Positions 61,493 to 64,000 of a DNA stretch of 64,000 nucleotides are shown one piece after another. The position numbers and the translations under genes were made by a program. The DNA is from Zobellella maritima (GTDB taxonomy: Bacteria > Pseudomonadota > Gammaproteobacteria > Enterobacterales > Aeromonadaceae): NCBI RefSeq assembly GCF_003075035.1, contig NZ_QCZE01000001.1, positions 754,187 through 818,186 of the forward strand, in the 5' to 3' direction. Each line of letters opens with the position of its first letter. Position 1 is the stretch's first letter. Below the pieces are notes generated by a model. The model made no database searches. It was not told the DNA's origin and was given only the letters and a program-made list of their open reading frames with translations.

Positions 61493-62026
61493 TAGGCATA
61501 CTGCAGGGGGAGTGGGTGGCTCAAGATACACTTTTGCAGTAAGGGTCAGCCGACCTCTGGATGATGACTCAAGATCTGATGTATGCCTTGCATATTCCGA
61601 TTTTGGCAATGGTGTTGCATTACGTCTTCCGCCGAATCGTCATCCAGATCTGCATAGCCGACGATGGCAGGAGGGTAATGTCCGGGGTTTTGTTCGGCAA
61701 CCGGGTTGCCCATTGCGCCATCCGCCTGGACATGAACTGACTTGTTAGCGTGCAGACAAACAATATCTCGCCGATATCCCTCGAAGCATGATGGGTCAGA
61801 TGTCAGGGTGATAGCGGGAACAGCGCTTGTATGACAATCGTTATTTAACGTGTTGTGGGAAGCGACTGAGTTGACGATGAGTACAGGCTTAAACGATGAT
61901 CAGATTGTTATTGAAGTTGGTATAACCATTGTCAGGTTATGGTGATTATATTATTAACCTATAGGGGTTAGGGAAGTAAACGCCGGTCAGATTGACCGGC
62001 GTATTTATTGGTTATTGATAATATCG
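61493..62026. other. AT-rich spacer between two membrane protein genes
   Basis: No supported gene on either strand. Base composition falls from GC-rich to clearly A/T-richer along this stretch, and the next gene is also A/T-rich, which suggests a junction between segments of different origin. Confidence 0.5.
61980..62002 (-). terminator. Hairpin terminator of the TRAP permease gene
   Basis: ACGCCGGTCA (61980-61989) and TGACCGGCGT (61993-62002) with a GAT loop form a perfect 10-base stem. On the minus strand it is followed by TTTACTT, 25 bases after the TRAP stop; on the plus strand by ATTTATT, so it may work in both directions. Confidence 0.75.
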
Positions 62027-63970
62027 TTATACTTCTTCGGCTGGATGTGCACCATCATGACGATATGATTTAGGTAGCAAAACTTTATATACGACACTCA
62101 GGATAAGTAGGGCCGAAATCGTAGTAACCCAGCTCGGATAAATGGCCATTCCAATAGGGAGAAGCCATAAGCACCAAGAGTAATTATCTTTACCAAATAC
62201 CGGCTGGGCAGCAAAGAAAGATGCCGCTGAAAGAGTGAAACCTACGCCGGAGGCAACACCCAGAGCAATCGCCTGAACGCCACCATTACCTAACAACCCC
62301 GGATAAACCAACAACAGCATAGGGATCACATAGGCTGCTCCTCCTAATCGCAGAGTATAAGCGGCTACGCGCCCCCAAGGCTCTTTGCTAATCATCGCAG
62401 ATACGAATACCGCCACGCAAACCGGCGGAGTAACAACCGACAAAGCTGCATAGTAGAGCACAAACAGGTGCACAGCCAGCGGATCGATACCCAGCTGGAT
62501 GAGAGCCGGTGCAAAAACGGCTGCGACCAGTACATAAGCAGCCGACGTAGGGAGACCCATACCAGCAATCAGACATACGATGGCCATGATAATCGCAATG
62601 AGCCAGGTATTGCCCTGTCCAAGCTCTAGGATGGCACCAGTAATTGCAACCCCAATGCCTGTCAGATTCACCATGGCAACAAAGACCTGGGCAGCAATTA
62701 ACAGGATGCCCACAATCAATATGCCGCGGCCTCCATCTTCCAGGGCGCGTATCAGGGTTTTACCTATTACCCGCCATTGGATTCCCTCACTACGGCTGGC
62801 CACCACATAGGCAATAATGATTCCTATCATGCCAAAGCAGGCCGTGAGTCCGATGGAATTCCCCTGCACAATGCCGATGGCAAGACCTAGTGCAGCACAA
62901 ACAATCGGGGACAACCGACGCCAGTTAAGTGCAGACCGCCAATCAGGCAGCTCCTCATCAGACACTTGACCAAGATTACGGCGCTTGGCGATCAGGTGAA
63001 CGCTGGTAAAAATACCTATATATAACAGGATGGCAGGGATTAATGCTGATAGGGCAATTTTCCAGTAATTTTCTCCGACGAGTTCAGCCATCACAAAGGC
63101 GGCTGTACCCATAATTGGCGGCGCCAGTTGTCCACCTGTTGAGGCAATGGCTTCAACACCACCTGCAAACGCGGCGGGATACTTCAGACGTTTCATTAAG
63201 GGAATGGTAAAATTACCCGTGGTGGCGACATTGGCGACCGAACTACCACTGATAGTTCCAAACAGACCGGAGGCAACGGTTGCAATCTTGGCTGCACCAC
63301 CGGGAGAACGGCCACCTGCCCGTGCTGAAAGATCGAAAAATGTCTGTCCTGCTCCTGTATGAAGTAAAAGGCTACCAAACAGTACAAAGGCCGCCAGAGT
63401 AGTGGAAGCGATACCTACCAGCATTCCCCAAAGCCCACGATCAGAAAGTAATATAATCTCGGAAATGTAGTCTATATCGAACCCCCGATGACCAAAGGCA
63501 CCGGGAATTAAGTCGCCAAAGTAAGCATAAACGATGGCTGAACCAACCAATATTGGAAAGAGCGGACTGGTTGTTCGGCGAGCAAGTTCAAGTATAACGA
63601 GCAGAGTACCAAGCCCGAGATAGATATCAATATCTTCGGCGAACGGCTGTTCATTCATGATGACATCAAAGTTAATGATAATATAGGTCGTTGTCGTTAC
63701 TACAATTAGACCTGCACTGAAATCCAGTAATATGCCAAGCATCCGCCAACTCTTGCCTTGTCCTAATGGATACATAAGCAGGCCAAGAATGGTGACCATA
63801 GACACGAAGAGCGATCGCTGTATCAGCGTCTCGAACGCACCATAAAAAGATGTATAGAATACGAAGCAACCAATCATTATTGCAACTGCTGCTGCCGATA
63901 ACTCTTTGAACGGCAATAAAGATGAACTATTCGTATGATCCTGTGTGGCTTGGGAGATATTTTGAGACAT
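62027..63970 (-). CDS. TRAP transporter fused permease (TAXI type)
   Basis: A 647-residue permease fusing the small four-helix and large 12-helix TRAP subunits. Residues 1-170 contain the small-subunit-like helices and the remainder the DctM-like part, with FGTISGSSVANVATTGNFTIPLMK and GMGLPTSAAYVLVAAVFAPALIQLG, two typical helix-hairpin motifs. Fused permeases usually pair with a TAXI solute-binding protein, which would be beyond base 64000 or further. The ATG at 63970 is preferred for its AGAGAG ribosome site; a GTG lies six bases upstream. Codons are visibly A/T-richer than in most of the window. Confidence 0.9.
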   Translation of the reverse strand: MSQNISQATQDHTNSSSLLPFKELSAAAVAIMIGCFVFYTSFYGAFETLIQRSLFVSMVTILGLLMYPLGQGKSWRMLGILLDFSAGLIVVTTTTYIIINFDVIMNEQPFAEDIDIYLGLGTLLVILELARRTTSPLFPILVGSAIVYAYFGDLIPGAFGHRGFDIDYISEIILLSDRGLWGMLVGIASTTLAAFVLFGSLLLHTGAGQTFFDLSARAGGRSPGGAAKIATVASGLFGTISGSSVANVATTGNFTIPLMKRLKYPAAFAGGVEAIASTGGQLAPPIMGTAAFVMAELVGENYWKIALSALIPAILLYIGIFTSVHLIAKRRNLGQVSDEELPDWRSALNWRRLSPIVCAALGLAIGIVQGNSIGLTACFGMIGIIIAYVVASRSEGIQWRVIGKTLIRALEDGGRGILIVGILLIAAQVFVAMVNLTGIGVAITGAILELGQGNTWLIAIIMAIVCLIAGMGLPTSAAYVLVAAVFAPALIQLGIDPLAVHLFVLYYAALSVVTPPVCVAVFVSAMISKEPWGRVAAYTLRLGGAAYVIPMLLLVYPGLLGNGGVQAIALGVASGVGFTLSAASFFAAQPVFGKDNYSWCLWLLPIGMAIYPSWVTTISALLILSVVYKVLLPKSYRHDGAHPAEEV

Positions 63971-64000
63971 AGGCACTCTCTGAAGGTGTAATGCAATATA

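Overview
The window reads as a chromosomal segment of a free-living, GC-rich gammaproteobacterium from the mukFEB-bearing branch (Aeromonadales such as Oceanimonas/Zobellella, or a near relative). The evidence is gene content: elyC|cmoM-mukF-mukE-mukB, a complete rsxABCDGE-nth operon, pfkA next to tpiA, CysB, Blc, a DUF2982 protein and a bacterial 4.5S SRP RNA gene (ffs). Species assignment is an inference. No phage, insertion sequence, CRISPR array, rRNA or tRNA gene was seen.

Layout. 1-9.0 kb: 3' part of a response-regulator diguanylate cyclase, a YbaK-type deacylase, a long-chain acyl-CoA ligase, a LysR regulator, a DUF2982 membrane protein divergent from nfsA, a UspA, a YeiH exporter, a deletion scar joining the 3' ends of a LysR gene and an MFS gene, and a YecM protein. 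9.2-20.8 kb: cysB, a REP-like cluster, gloA, nth and the Rsx/Rnf electron-transport operon (RsxC has a repeat-built tail), a TSUP exporter, pfkA and tpiA. 20.9-29.3 kb: elyC divergent from cmoM, then the MukFEB condensin operon. 29.5-33.0 kb: two tandem double-domain universal stress proteins and a SulP anion transporter. 33.4-39.6 kb: psiE, then a compact operon for a Zrg-like zinc ABC system (His/Asp-repeat protein, ATPase, permease, DUF3299 protein) behind a strong promoter with a Zur-like box, divergent from a YdeP-type molybdopterin oxidoreductase. 39.8-47.7 kb: blc, a second TSUP permease, ffs, an unknown lipoprotein, an RNase Z-family protein, an alpha/beta hydrolase, katG and a DEDDy exonuclease. 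48.2-52.5 kb: an RND efflux pair.

53.2-64.0 kb is the accessory catabolic region: SDR dehydrogenase (minus), then histidinol-dehydrogenase-like (HpsN-like) dehydrogenase, HpaI-type aldolase and two-domain cupin (plus), an alpha/beta hydrolase (minus), a LacI-family regulator, an unassigned polytopic membrane protein, and an AT-richer fused TRAP permease at the right edge. Related operator-like sites built on TTGCATrCGTAT lie at the SDR, HisD-like and lacI promoters, which makes this look like one LacI-controlled regulon whose substrate is not evident; it is the best candidate here for an undescribed pathway.

Many genes touch sulfur or anion transport (CysB, YeiH, two TSUP permeases, SulP, the HpsN-like enzyme), but they are spread out and a shared role is not demonstrated.
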